Assembly: GCA_021807975.1 (NCBI GenBank)
Contig: JAKBCJ010000058.1
Span: 1 to 16,014, forward strand
Direction of reading: 5' to 3'
Length of the DNA: 16,014 nt
Source: Pseudomonadota bacterium
GTDB taxonomy: Bacteria > Pseudomonadota > Alphaproteobacteria > Acetobacterales > Acetobacteraceae
Below are positions 7,943-14,794 of the stretch, piece by piece; within the stretch, counting starts at the first letter, position 1; every line of letters begins with the position of its first letter. A model generated the notes under the pieces. It saw nothing but the letters and a program-made list of their open reading frames with translations, was not told the DNA's origin and did not search any database. Made by a program: the position numbers and the translations under genes.

Positions 7943-10018
7943 ATGAAGTCTGCCCGTCTTGCCGTCGATATTGGCGGAACATTCACCGATCTGGCGTTGG
8001 AGGTCGGCGGAACCCGCACCACGGCGAAGGTGTTGACGACGCCTGCGACGCCGGAACGCGGCGTGATGGACGGGTTTCGCACGATCATCGCGGCCGCTGG
8101 GGTGGCCCCGTCGGATATCGAGTTGATTATCCACGGCACGACCCTGGCAACCAACGCGGTCATCGAGCGTAAAGGCGCCCGCACAGCGCTGATCACGACG
8201 GAAGGCTTTCGCGACGTCATCGCGATGGGCAACGAAAGCCGTTACGACCAATACGACCTGAACATCGTGCTGCCGGAACCGCTGGTGCCGCGGTATCTGC
8301 GGTTGACGGTGCCGGAACGGCTGGACAATACCGGTGCCGTGCTGCGGCCGCTGGATGAGGCGGCGGTGCGCGCACTGATCCCGGTGCTGCGGCAGGAATG
8401 CGTGGAAAGCATCGCGGTCGGGCTGCTGCATGCCTTCGTAAACCCGGCGCATGAACGCCGGATCGCGGCGATCCTGCATGAAGCGCTGCCGGATGTGCCG
8501 GTGTCGCTGTCGTCGGAAGTCTCCCCTGAAATGCGGGAGTGGGAGCGGTTTTCGACCACTGTCGCCAACGCCTATGTCCAGCCGATGATGGCCAGTTATC
8601 TGCGCCGGCTGGAAGCCGACCTGCACGCGGCGGGCGCGGTGGCCCCGCTGTTCCTGATGATGTCGGGCGGCGGGCTGACGACGATCGAAACCGCCTGCCG
8701 GTTTCCGATCCGGCTGGTGGAAAGCGGTCCGGCAGGCGGGGCCATCTTCTCCGCCCATATCGCGCGCGAATGCGGGCTGGAGAACGTGTTGTCGTTCGAC
8801 ATGGGCGGCACGACGGCGAAAATATGCCTGATCGACAACTTCAAGCCGCAAACCGCCCGCACGTTCGAGGTTGCCCGGGTTGGGCGGTTCCGCAAGGGAT
8901 CCGGCCTGCCGCTGCGGATTCCGGTGATCGAGATGGTGGAGATCGGCGCCGGCGGCGGGTCGATCGCGCATGTGGATTCGATGGGACGCATCGAGGTGGG
9001 GCCGGAAAGTGCGGGCGCCGATCCCGGGCCGGCGTGCTATGGGCGCGGCGGCAAGCATCCGGCGGTGACGGACGCCAATCTGTCGCTGGGCCGGTACGAT
9101 CCCGGTCGCTTTGCCGGCGGGTCGATCAAGCTGGATGTCGGCGCGGCGCACGATGCGCTGCTGGCCGAGGTCGGCGCGAAACTGGGCCTGACGGCCGAAA
9201 TGGCCGGGCTTGGCGTGATCGAAATGGTCGATGAGAACATGGCGAACGCGGCGAGGGTTCATGCGATCGAGTCCGGCAAAACGTATGAGGGCCGCACACT
9301 GATCGCATTTGGCGGCGGAGGTCCGGTGCATGCGTGCCGGGTGGCGGAGAAAGTCGGTATCAGCCGGGTTCTGGTGCCGTCTGGCGCCGGGGTCGGCAGC
9401 GCAATCGGATTTCTGCGGGCGCCGGTTGGCTATGAGGTCGTGCGCAGCCTGTATCAGCGGTTCTCCAGCTTCGACGTCTCGGCGGTGAACGATCTGCTGG
9501 AGGATATGCGCGCCGAGGCCGAGGCCGCCGTGGCGAAAGGCAGTTTCGGCGCACCGACGACGGAAACCCGCACGGCGTATATGCGCTATGTCGGACAGGG
9601 CCACGAAATCCCGGTCCCGCTGCCGAACTATGTGCTGGGAAACGAGGATATCGCGTTGATCCGAGCCCGTTACGATGAGGAATATGCCCGGTTTTTCGAT
9701 CGCCCGGTGCCGGGATCGGATGTGGAGATCATGAGCTATGCGGTTGTAGTGACAACCGCCGTGGCGGATGTGCCGGCGTCCGGGCATGACGAAAGCCTGT
9801 TCACTACCGAAGCCAAGCCAGCCCGCACGCAGCTTGTGCGCGACACGACAACCGGCGAGGTGTCGGCGTGGGGGATTTACGACCGCAAGTCTCTGACGCC
9901 AGACGCCACGATAACCGGCCCGGCGATCGTGGCGGAGGATGAGACCTCCACGCTGATCGGGCCGGGGTGGACGGCGACGGTGAATGGGCTTGGGTATATC
10001 GAGATGGTGAGGGTGTAA
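7943..10018 (+). CDS. hyuA: HyuA-type hydantoinase/oxoprolinase subunit (ASKHA ATPase fold)
   Basis: ATP-using subunit of a two-subunit enzyme of the N-methylhydantoinase, 5-oxoprolinase, caprolactamase and acetophenone carboxylase superfamily. Known members phosphorylate or activate a carbonyl or amide oxygen so that a lactam ring is opened or a carboxylation proceeds. At 691 residues it has the usual length. Visible motifs: phosphate-binding DIGGTFTD at residues 9-16, HGTTLATNAV after it, the conserved EWERFSTTVANAYV segment, SGPAGGA, and the second phosphate motif FDMGGTTAK at 285-293. The C-terminal third has FGGGGPVHA. The ATG at 7943 follows GAGG at 7933-7936. It ends four bases before hyuB, so the subunits are co-translated. 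The family is certain, but the substrate cannot be read from sequence. Confidence 0.92.
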   Translation: MKSARLAVDIGGTFTDLALEVGGTRTTAKVLTTPATPERGVMDGFRTIIAAAGVAPSDIELIIHGTTLATNAVIERKGARTALITTEGFRDVIAMGNESRYDQYDLNIVLPEPLVPRYLRLTVPERLDNTGAVLRPLDEAAVRALIPVLRQECVESIAVGLLHAFVNPAHERRIAAILHEALPDVPVSLSSEVSPEMREWERFSTTVANAYVQPMMASYLRRLEADLHAAGAVAPLFLMMSGGGLTTIETACRFPIRLVESGPAGGAIFSAHIARECGLENVLSFDMGGTTAKICLIDNFKPQTARTFEVARVGRFRKGSGLPLRIPVIEMVEIGAGGGSIAHVDSMGRIEVGPESAGADPGPACYGRGGKHPAVTDANLSLGRYDPGRFAGGSIKLDVGAAHDALLAEVGAKLGLTAEMAGLGVIEMVDENMANAARVHAIESGKTYEGRTLIAFGGGGPVHACRVAEKVGISRVLVPSGAGVGSAIGFLRAPVGYEVVRSLYQRFSSFDVSAVNDLLEDMRAEAEAAVAKGSFGAPTTETRTAYMRYVGQGHEIPVPLPNYVLGNEDIALIRARYDEEYARFFDRPVPGSDVEIMSYAVVVTTAVADVPASGHDESLFTTEAKPARTQLVRDTTTGEVSAWGIYDRKSLTPDATITGPAIVAEDETSTLIGPGWTATVNGLGYIEMVRV

Positions 10019-10022
10019 GATC

Positions 10023-11756
10023 ATGTCGCACGAAACCAACGCCCTCGCGCAGATCCATCGCCAGATCATGTGGAACCGCCTGATCGCGGTGGTGGAAGAA
10101 CAGGCGCAGATCATGATCCGCACCGCCTTCTCCACCACGGTGCGCGAGGCCGGGGACCTGTCAGCCGGCATCTTCGACCTGCAAGGCCGCATGATGGCGC
10201 AGGCGGTGACCGGCACGCCCGGCCACGTCAACTCCATGGCCGAATCTGTCGGGCACTTCCTGGCCAAATTCCCCGCCGCCACCATGAAGCCCGGCGACCA
10301 CTACATCACCAACGACCCCTGGCTCGGCACCGGCCATCTGCACGATCTGACCGTGGTCACGCCCGCCTTTCACGACGGCGCCATCGTCGGGCTGTTCGCG
10401 AATACCGCGCATGTGATCGACATCGGCGGCCTGGGCATGGGGCCGGAAGGACGATCGGTGTTCGAGGAAGGAATGTACATCCCCATCGTGAAATGCTTCG
10501 ACGAAGGCAAGCCGAACGAGACGTTCTTCGACTTCATGCGCGCCGGCTCCCGCTTGCCGGTCGAACTGGAGGGCGACATCTACTCCTTGTGCGCCTGCAA
10601 CGACGCCGGGGCCAAACGGCTGGTCGAAATGATGGACGAGTTCGAGATGACCAGCCTCGCTCCGCTGGCGGCGTTCATCTTCGACAGTTCCCGCCGGGCC
10701 ACGCTGGCGGAAATCACGCGGTTGCCGCGCGGCAGCTACCAGGGTGAAATCTACTCCGACGGGTATGAAGAACCGGTGCGGCTGGCTGCCTCGATGGACA
10801 TCCTGGACGATGCGATCGAGGTCGATTTCGCCGGCACGTCCGGCCTGTCGTCACGCGGCATCAACGTCCCGCCGGCCTATTGCCGAGCGTATTCGAGTTT
10901 CGGGATCAAGTGCGTAGTGGCGCCGGAGATACCCAATAACTGGGCCTCCCTGGCGCCGTTCCGGATGAAAATACCGGATGGATGCATCCTGAATGCCCCC
11001 CGCCCCTATCCCGTGTCTGTCCGCCACGTGATCGGGCATCTGCTGCCGGACCTGATGATGAGCTGCCTGCATCAGGCGGTGCCGGAACGCGTCACGGCGG
11101 AGGGTGCGTCGTCGCTGTGGAACCCGCCATTGCGCGGCGGTGGTTCGATCTCCGGCCAGGCTCGCGGCAACAAGCCGGTGGTGGCCGACTTCGAGATCAT
11201 CACCTTCAACTCCGGCGGCACGGGTGCCCGGCCGACCCTGGACGGGCTGAACGCGACCGCCTTCCCGTCCGGCGTGCGGACCATGCCGGTGGAGGCAACG
11301 GAAAACGTCGCCCCGATCGTGTTGTGGCGCAAGGAACTGAAGCCGGATTCAGGCGGCGCCGGGCGGACCCGCGGTGGCGTCGGGCAGATCATGGAGATCG
11401 CGACGAAGGGCGACCTGGAGTTCGCGGTGAACGCCAGTTTCGACCGCATCGCCCACGCGCCGAAAGGCCGGGAGGGCGGATTGAATGGCGCCAACGGACG
11501 GGTTGCGCGAAAATCCGGCACGGTTCTGCGGACCAAGGGCTTCCAGGTGATCCCGGACGGAGAGCGGCTGATCCTGGAACTGCCCGGCGGGGCGGGCATG
11601 GGCGATCCGGCAGCGCGCGACCCCGTGCTGGTCGCCCGCGACGTACGCGACGGGCTGGTGTCGGCCGCGAACGCCCGGGACCTATACAAAGTCGCCGTCA
11701 CCGATCGGTTCGCTGTGGACGCGGCGGAAACGGCGCGGCTTCGGTCGGCGGGCTGA
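10023..11756 (+). CDS. hyuB: HyuB-type hydantoinase/oxoprolinase subunit
   Basis: Partner subunit of the HyuAB enzyme, 577 residues. In this superfamily HyuB carries out the hydrolytic or carboxylating half of the reaction on the intermediate made with HyuA. The N-terminal block AFSTTVREAGDLSAGIFD is characteristic, as are the central NDPWLGTGHLHDLTVV and ANTAHVIDIGG segments and the C-terminal GRTRGGVGQ and LPGGAGMGDP motifs. The ATG lies four bases after the hyuA stop. Its ribosome site (GGTGAGGG) is inside the last codons of hyuA, so the two are coupled. A GC hairpin directly after the stop probably ends the operon. No truncation or missing block is evident. Hydantoin, 5-oxoproline, another lactam or an aryl ketone all remain possible substrates. 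Confidence 0.92.
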   Translation: MSHETNALAQIHRQIMWNRLIAVVEEQAQIMIRTAFSTTVREAGDLSAGIFDLQGRMMAQAVTGTPGHVNSMAESVGHFLAKFPAATMKPGDHYITNDPWLGTGHLHDLTVVTPAFHDGAIVGLFANTAHVIDIGGLGMGPEGRSVFEEGMYIPIVKCFDEGKPNETFFDFMRAGSRLPVELEGDIYSLCACNDAGAKRLVEMMDEFEMTSLAPLAAFIFDSSRRATLAEITRLPRGSYQGEIYSDGYEEPVRLAASMDILDDAIEVDFAGTSGLSSRGINVPPAYCRAYSSFGIKCVVAPEIPNNWASLAPFRMKIPDGCILNAPRPYPVSVRHVIGHLLPDLMMSCLHQAVPERVTAEGASSLWNPPLRGGGSISGQARGNKPVVADFEIITFNSGGTGARPTLDGLNATAFPSGVRTMPVEATENVAPIVLWRKELKPDSGGAGRTRGGVGQIMEIATKGDLEFAVNASFDRIAHAPKGREGGLNGANGRVARKSGTVLRTKGFQVIPDGERLILELPGGAGMGDPAARDPVLVARDVRDGLVSAANARDLYKVAVTDRFAVDAAETARLRSAG

Positions 11757-11760
11757 ACGC

Positions 11761-11794
11761 CCGCGGCGCAGAGGCCCCGCCAGCTGCGCCGCGG
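11761..11794 (+). terminator. GC-rich hairpin after hyuB
   Basis: A perfect 11-base inverted repeat, CCGCGGCGCAG at 11761-11771 and CTGCGCCGCGG at 11784-11794, with a 12-base loop, begins four bases after the hyuB stop codon. No T-run follows, so if it terminates transcription it does so without a classical U-tract, like the hairpin after livF. It could also protect the mRNA 3' end. Confidence 0.6.
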
Positions 11795-11826
11795 TCCGGT
11801 TCCTCCCGGGGCTGGCTGCACTGTCC

Positions 11827-11907
11827 ATGGTTTCGGGTCTGGTGTGCGCGATGTTCCTGACAGTACCGGCAACCGCATTTGCAGGTGACGGCGGCAGCGC
11901 GGGATAA
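11827..11907 (+). pseudogene. Signal-peptide-like mini-ORF, possible gene remnant
   Basis: An ATG opens a 26-codon frame ending in TAA. Its product has a hydrophobic core (SGLVCAMFLTVPATAFA) ending in Ala-Phe-Ala before Gly-Asp, which looks like a Sec signal peptide with a cleavage site. The same frame stays open upstream without a start, adding more hydrophobic residues (FLPGLAAL). Nothing that could be a mature protein follows. It may be the remnant of a lost secreted-protein gene, a very short secreted peptide, or chance. No good ribosome site is seen. Confidence 0.25.
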
Positions 11908-12064
11908 CGCAACGCAACAGCAATATATTACGGGATTATAATGGTTATATGCTTTTTTCATATTCGGAATGAGATTGTGCCCGAAATCGTTCGCCATCGG
12001 CCCGGCGGCGGATCGGCCGGATCGGACAACGCTTAGCCGGCCGGGCCGGTTACCGTTTGTTTTC

Positions 12065-12102
12065 AGTATATTATACTATAATCATTTACTTTACATGATA
12101 AT
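12065..12102 (+). promoter_or_regulatory. AT-rich palindromic patch, candidate promoter/operator
   Basis: The palindrome AGTATA-T-TATACT (12065-12077) overlaps -10-like sequences TATACT (12072-12077) and TATAAT (12077-12082). It is followed by an imperfect inverted repeat, ATAATCAT with ATGATAAT, around a tandem TTTACTTTAC. No -35 box at the usual spacing is clear. It lies about 260-290 bases upstream of the RTX-like gene, so it may be part of that gene's control region, with a long leader. Confidence 0.35.
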
Positions 12103-12358
12103 GGACGGCAACAATTCGGCGTGATTGCCGATCGTGCTGTTATGCTTTCCCAATCACAGTCGCGTTGCAGGACCGATCTCAATGCGACGTGATTTTATCG
12201 GTCGCACCAGAATCGTCATTGTTGTGAAGCCGAAGGCCACGGACACGCCGCCGGCGCGCCGTGTTCGCCCGTTCGAAGGTCATTTTGGGCTCCATGCATC
12301 GATCTACAGAGACCACCCGCCTTCCCGACTTCCCAGACACTAACCCAGAGGCATAAAG

Positions 12359-14266
12359 ATGACGACCTACAGTTGGACGAATCCAGTCAGCGGCGACTGG
12401 AACAACGGCACGTTATGGACCCCGGGAACGGTGCCCAATGCAACCGCTGACGTGTCGATCGACGCACTGGACACGATCGGCATCTACGCCGTTACGATAG
12501 CGGCGGGTGAGTCGCAAACCATCAACAGCCTGACGCTGAATGCCGCCAACAACCTGGCCGGCACCAATGCGCCGACATATACGGGTGCCCAATTCGAGAT
12601 GGATGGTACCCTGACCTTCGCCCCGGGGTCGGCCGGCGTGATCGGCGGGTCGCTGCAAACCTATATGGTGTCCAACAGCGGCACGTTCGTGAACGTCGGC
12701 ACGTTCGCCCCGTTCTTTCAGGGCACCGGCAACGTTCTGTTTACCGGAACCAACGGATTCTACGTCGAAAACTGGCTGCAATCCCTCGGTACCGTTACTG
12801 TGGATACGAAATCGATCAACGAGATCACCGGCGCCACGCCGACCGTCGTCGCCGGGGTCACCGTTGCCGCAAACACGATGTTCGACGGGATTTACGACGC
12901 GACCGGTGCAACCTCGGTGGTCAATCTGGGCGGCGCGCTGGAAGGGCTGATCGTCAATATCGCGACACTGGAAGGCCCGCCCGCCAACCCGACCGGGTGG
13001 TCGGAACTGGTCTTGAACGGGCCACAAACCCAGATCAATGAGTGGAACGGCAAGGCCTATGTCGGACTCGAAACAACACTGAAAGAAATCGGCGCGGCCG
13101 GCACACTGGATGTGCAGACGATGCGCGATTACACCACGACGAACACGCTGACGGTCGATGCGCGGGGCATGCTGAATCTTCAGGCCGGCACGATCACGAT
13201 GGCGGGCCTTGATATCAATGGCGGCGTCGTTCAAGGCGTTGGCACGATCGCCAACGCGGTGACCAATAACGGCACACTGATGGTGCTGGCCGGAACAGCG
13301 GGCACGGTTATGGACCTGACCGGCAATCTTCTGGGTTCCGGGATTGTCGCATTCGACCATGACCTGAAAAACGCCGGCAGCATCAACAGCACCAGCGGCA
13401 CACTGGATGTGGCCAGCGTCGCGGCGGGCCAGACGATCATGATGAACGGATCTGACACCCTGGTGCTGAACACGCCGTCGGCATTCGACGGCACGATCGC
13501 CGCCAATATCGGCGACCGGATCATCCTGCAGGGCATGACGGCGTCCAGCGCAGTGGACAACAGCGGGACATTGTTTGTCAGCAACGGAACGGTACCGGTG
13601 GCATCGCTGAAGTTATCGGGGACTTACACAAACGACACCTTCACGGCCAACGGGTCGATCATTACCATCGGCAGCGCCTCCGCCGTCAGCAACTTCACCG
13701 TCACCGACACCACCACCGGCGTAACGACGACCACTGCCGGCTCCCCCTACAGCGGGCCGGTCGCGGGCATCACCAATGAATATATCACCGCGACCTCCGA
13801 CAGTTTGAATATCACCGCCATGTCGCCGAATTCGTTTATCCACACCGGGTCCGGCACCGATGCCATCGATGTCAGCAAAGTGAACGGCACCAACGTGCTC
13901 GACGGATCGACAGGTTCGAACTTTCTGGTGGGCGGCACCGGGTTCGACACGTTCTTTCTGGATGATCGCGGCGCCACGGCCGACACATTTTCCACCGTCG
14001 TGAACTTCCATGCCGGCGACAACGCGACCGTATTCGGCGTGACGACAAGCGACTTCACGCTGAACACTTACGACAATCAGGGTGCGGCCGGCTATACGGG
14101 CCTCGACTTCTCGTTTACCGCGGCAGGCAAGCCGAATGCCAACCTGGTGCTGACAGGCTACAGCAGCGCCGACCTGACGAACGGCACGCTGACCGTTACT
14201 TACGGCACAACGCAGGCGGTCGGCTCCACACCGGGCAGTACCTATATGTTGATCCACCACAATTAG
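12359..14266 (+). CDS. RTX-like, beta-rich protein, probably secreted by a type I system
   Basis: Large protein of 635 residues rich in Gly, Thr, Asn, Ala and Val and almost free of cysteine, consistent with an extracellular beta-helix or beta-solenoid. It opens with TTYSWTNPVSGDWNNGTLW, a Trp/Gly motif common at the start of repeat-rich surface proteins. The body has loose repeats of the type NNGTL...G.GT (for example near GGVVQGVGTIANAVTNNG). Near the C-terminus, residues 512-535 read NVLDGSTGSNFLVGGTGFDT plus FFLD, like one or two hemolysin-type calcium-binding nonapeptides. There is no N-terminal signal peptide, as expected for type I secretion, but no secretion genes are nearby. The ATG has AGAGG seven bases upstream. 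It is a stand-alone gene between an AT-rich region and a hairpin. The exact function (adhesin, biofilm or surface-layer protein) is unknown. Confidence 0.75.
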   Translation: MTTYSWTNPVSGDWNNGTLWTPGTVPNATADVSIDALDTIGIYAVTIAAGESQTINSLTLNAANNLAGTNAPTYTGAQFEMDGTLTFAPGSAGVIGGSLQTYMVSNSGTFVNVGTFAPFFQGTGNVLFTGTNGFYVENWLQSLGTVTVDTKSINEITGATPTVVAGVTVAANTMFDGIYDATGATSVVNLGGALEGLIVNIATLEGPPANPTGWSELVLNGPQTQINEWNGKAYVGLETTLKEIGAAGTLDVQTMRDYTTTNTLTVDARGMLNLQAGTITMAGLDINGGVVQGVGTIANAVTNNGTLMVLAGTAGTVMDLTGNLLGSGIVAFDHDLKNAGSINSTSGTLDVASVAAGQTIMMNGSDTLVLNTPSAFDGTIAANIGDRIILQGMTASSAVDNSGTLFVSNGTVPVASLKLSGTYTNDTFTANGSIITIGSASAVSNFTVTDTTTGVTTTTAGSPYSGPVAGITNEYITATSDSLNITAMSPNSFIHTGSGTDAIDVSKVNGTNVLDGSTGSNFLVGGTGFDTFFLDDRGATADTFSTVVNFHAGDNATVFGVTTSDFTLNTYDNQGAAGYTGLDFSFTAAGKPNANLVLTGYSSADLTNGTLTVTYGTTQAVGSTPGSTYMLIHHN

Positions 14267-14276
14267 GCACACCGAG

Positions 14277-14324
14277 CCCGGCTGCCGGGACCAAACAACC
14301 GCTCGGCGAACTAACGCCGAGCGG
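14277..14324. terminator. Bidirectional terminator between RTX-like gene and MAPEG gene
   Basis: A 10-base perfect stem, CCGCTCGGCG at 14299-14308 and CGCCGAGCGG at 14315-14324, with loop AACTAA, sits between two convergent stop codons. On the minus strand it is followed by TTGTTTGG, and on the plus strand by AATTGCTTTG, so weak T-rich tails exist on both sides. A smaller hairpin (CCCGG at 14277-14281, CCGGG at 14285-14289) precedes it. Confidence 0.75.
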
Positions 14325-14344
14325 AATTGCTTTGCAAGACCGGT

Positions 14345-14734
14345 TCAATGCCCGGCGAGGACGGGCGAAAAGAAAATGGCTAGGTTGCAGAAGAATGCGA
14401 TCATCCAAACCAGCGATCGCAAGCTCGGGCGATCGGATAAGTAGAAGATAACATACAGAATACGCGCCAGGATAAACCCGACCGCCAGCGCGTTCACCGT
14501 ATCCTGCGGGGCCGCCCGCATTTCCGCAAGCAGTACGGCGGCCGCGAAGAACGGAAACGACTCGAACCCGTTCATATGGGCACCCAGCGCACGCGCGCGA
14601 AGCCCTGGCGTGTAGAACCGAGGATCGCGGGGGTTGGCGTTGTCGAATTCCTTCTTCCCATCCATCTTGGCAGGCATGATCGAGCCGATGGTCAGCACGA
14701 CGGCGGCGAGAAGGCACAGGTCGGCAATGGTCAT
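14345..14734 (-). CDS. MAPEG family membrane protein
   Basis: Small inner-membrane protein of 129 residues with four predicted helices, the standard size and fold of bacterial MAPEG proteins, which are relatives of microsomal glutathione transferase and leukotriene C4 synthase. Helix 1 runs from about residue 5 to 22. The conserved cytoplasmic loop contains KKEFDNANPRDPRF, and helix 2 starts at the family motif RARALGAHMNGFESFPFFAA, whose Arg, Asn and Glu are conserved. Helices 3 and 4 follow (around ALAVGFILARILYVIFYL and LVWMIAFFCNLAIFF). The ATG at 14734 is preceded by a clear GGAGAG ribosome site. The gene diverges from the deacylase gene and converges with the RTX-like gene. Many bacterial MAPEG proteins have no proven glutathione activity, so the role here is open. 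Confidence 0.85.
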   Translation of the reverse strand: MTIADLCLLAAVVLTIGSIMPAKMDGKKEFDNANPRDPRFYTPGLRARALGAHMNGFESFPFFAAAVLLAEMRAAPQDTVNALAVGFILARILYVIFYLSDRPSLRSLVWMIAFFCNLAIFFSPVLAGH

Positions 14735-14794
14735 TACGGGACTCTCCGTTTAACATTAGCGGCATCTATTCCACGAACGAGATGGAAAAACCAC
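14735..14794. promoter_or_regulatory. Short divergent promoter region (MAPEG / deacylase)
   Basis: Only 60 bases separate the two divergent start codons, so both promoters must be very compact, overlap each other, or extend into the opposite gene. The GGAGAG ribosome site of the MAPEG gene is on the minus strand near 14741-14746. The plus strand has only a weak GAG-containing site before the deacylase ATG. I see no clear -35/-10 pair. Confidence 0.35.

Larger units (their letters stand above)
11795..12358. other. Gene-poor, partly AT-rich intergenic region
   Basis: These roughly 560 bases hold no convincing gene. From the left there is a short reading frame with a signal-peptide-like sequence (11827-11907), and an AT-rich patch (about 11921-11965) with TATAAT at 11937-11942 and six Ts at 11953-11958. 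Next comes a GC-rich stretch where GGCCCGGC (11999-12006) can pair with GCCGGGCC (12040-12047), and then a second AT-rich patch (about 12056-12102) with palindromes. A 72-codon frame at 12125-12343 has no family resemblance and no ribosome site and is not called. The last bases carry AGAGG (12347-12351), the ribosome site of the following gene. Confidence 0.6.

Noticed and set aside
7877..10285. 802-codon open frame on the minus strand across hyuA
   Set aside because: It is fully antisense to hyuA and the start of hyuB, and its product is rich in Arg, His, Gln and Pro with no domain. This is a typical shadow frame in GC-rich DNA.
12125..12343. 72-codon plus-strand frame before the RTX-like gene
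   Set aside because: It has a TTG start or a late ATG, no ribosome site, Arg/Pro-rich composition and no resemblance to a known protein. It is treated as intergenic.
12413..13360. 315-codon minus-strand frame opposite the RTX-like gene
   Set aside because: It is antisense to a coherent beta-rich reading frame with a ribosome site and an RTX-like C-terminus; the composition is shadow-like.
12359..14266. Autotransporter interpretation of the beta-rich protein
   Set aside because: There is no Sec signal peptide and no C-terminal beta-barrel; an RTX-like motif near the C-terminus fits type I export better.
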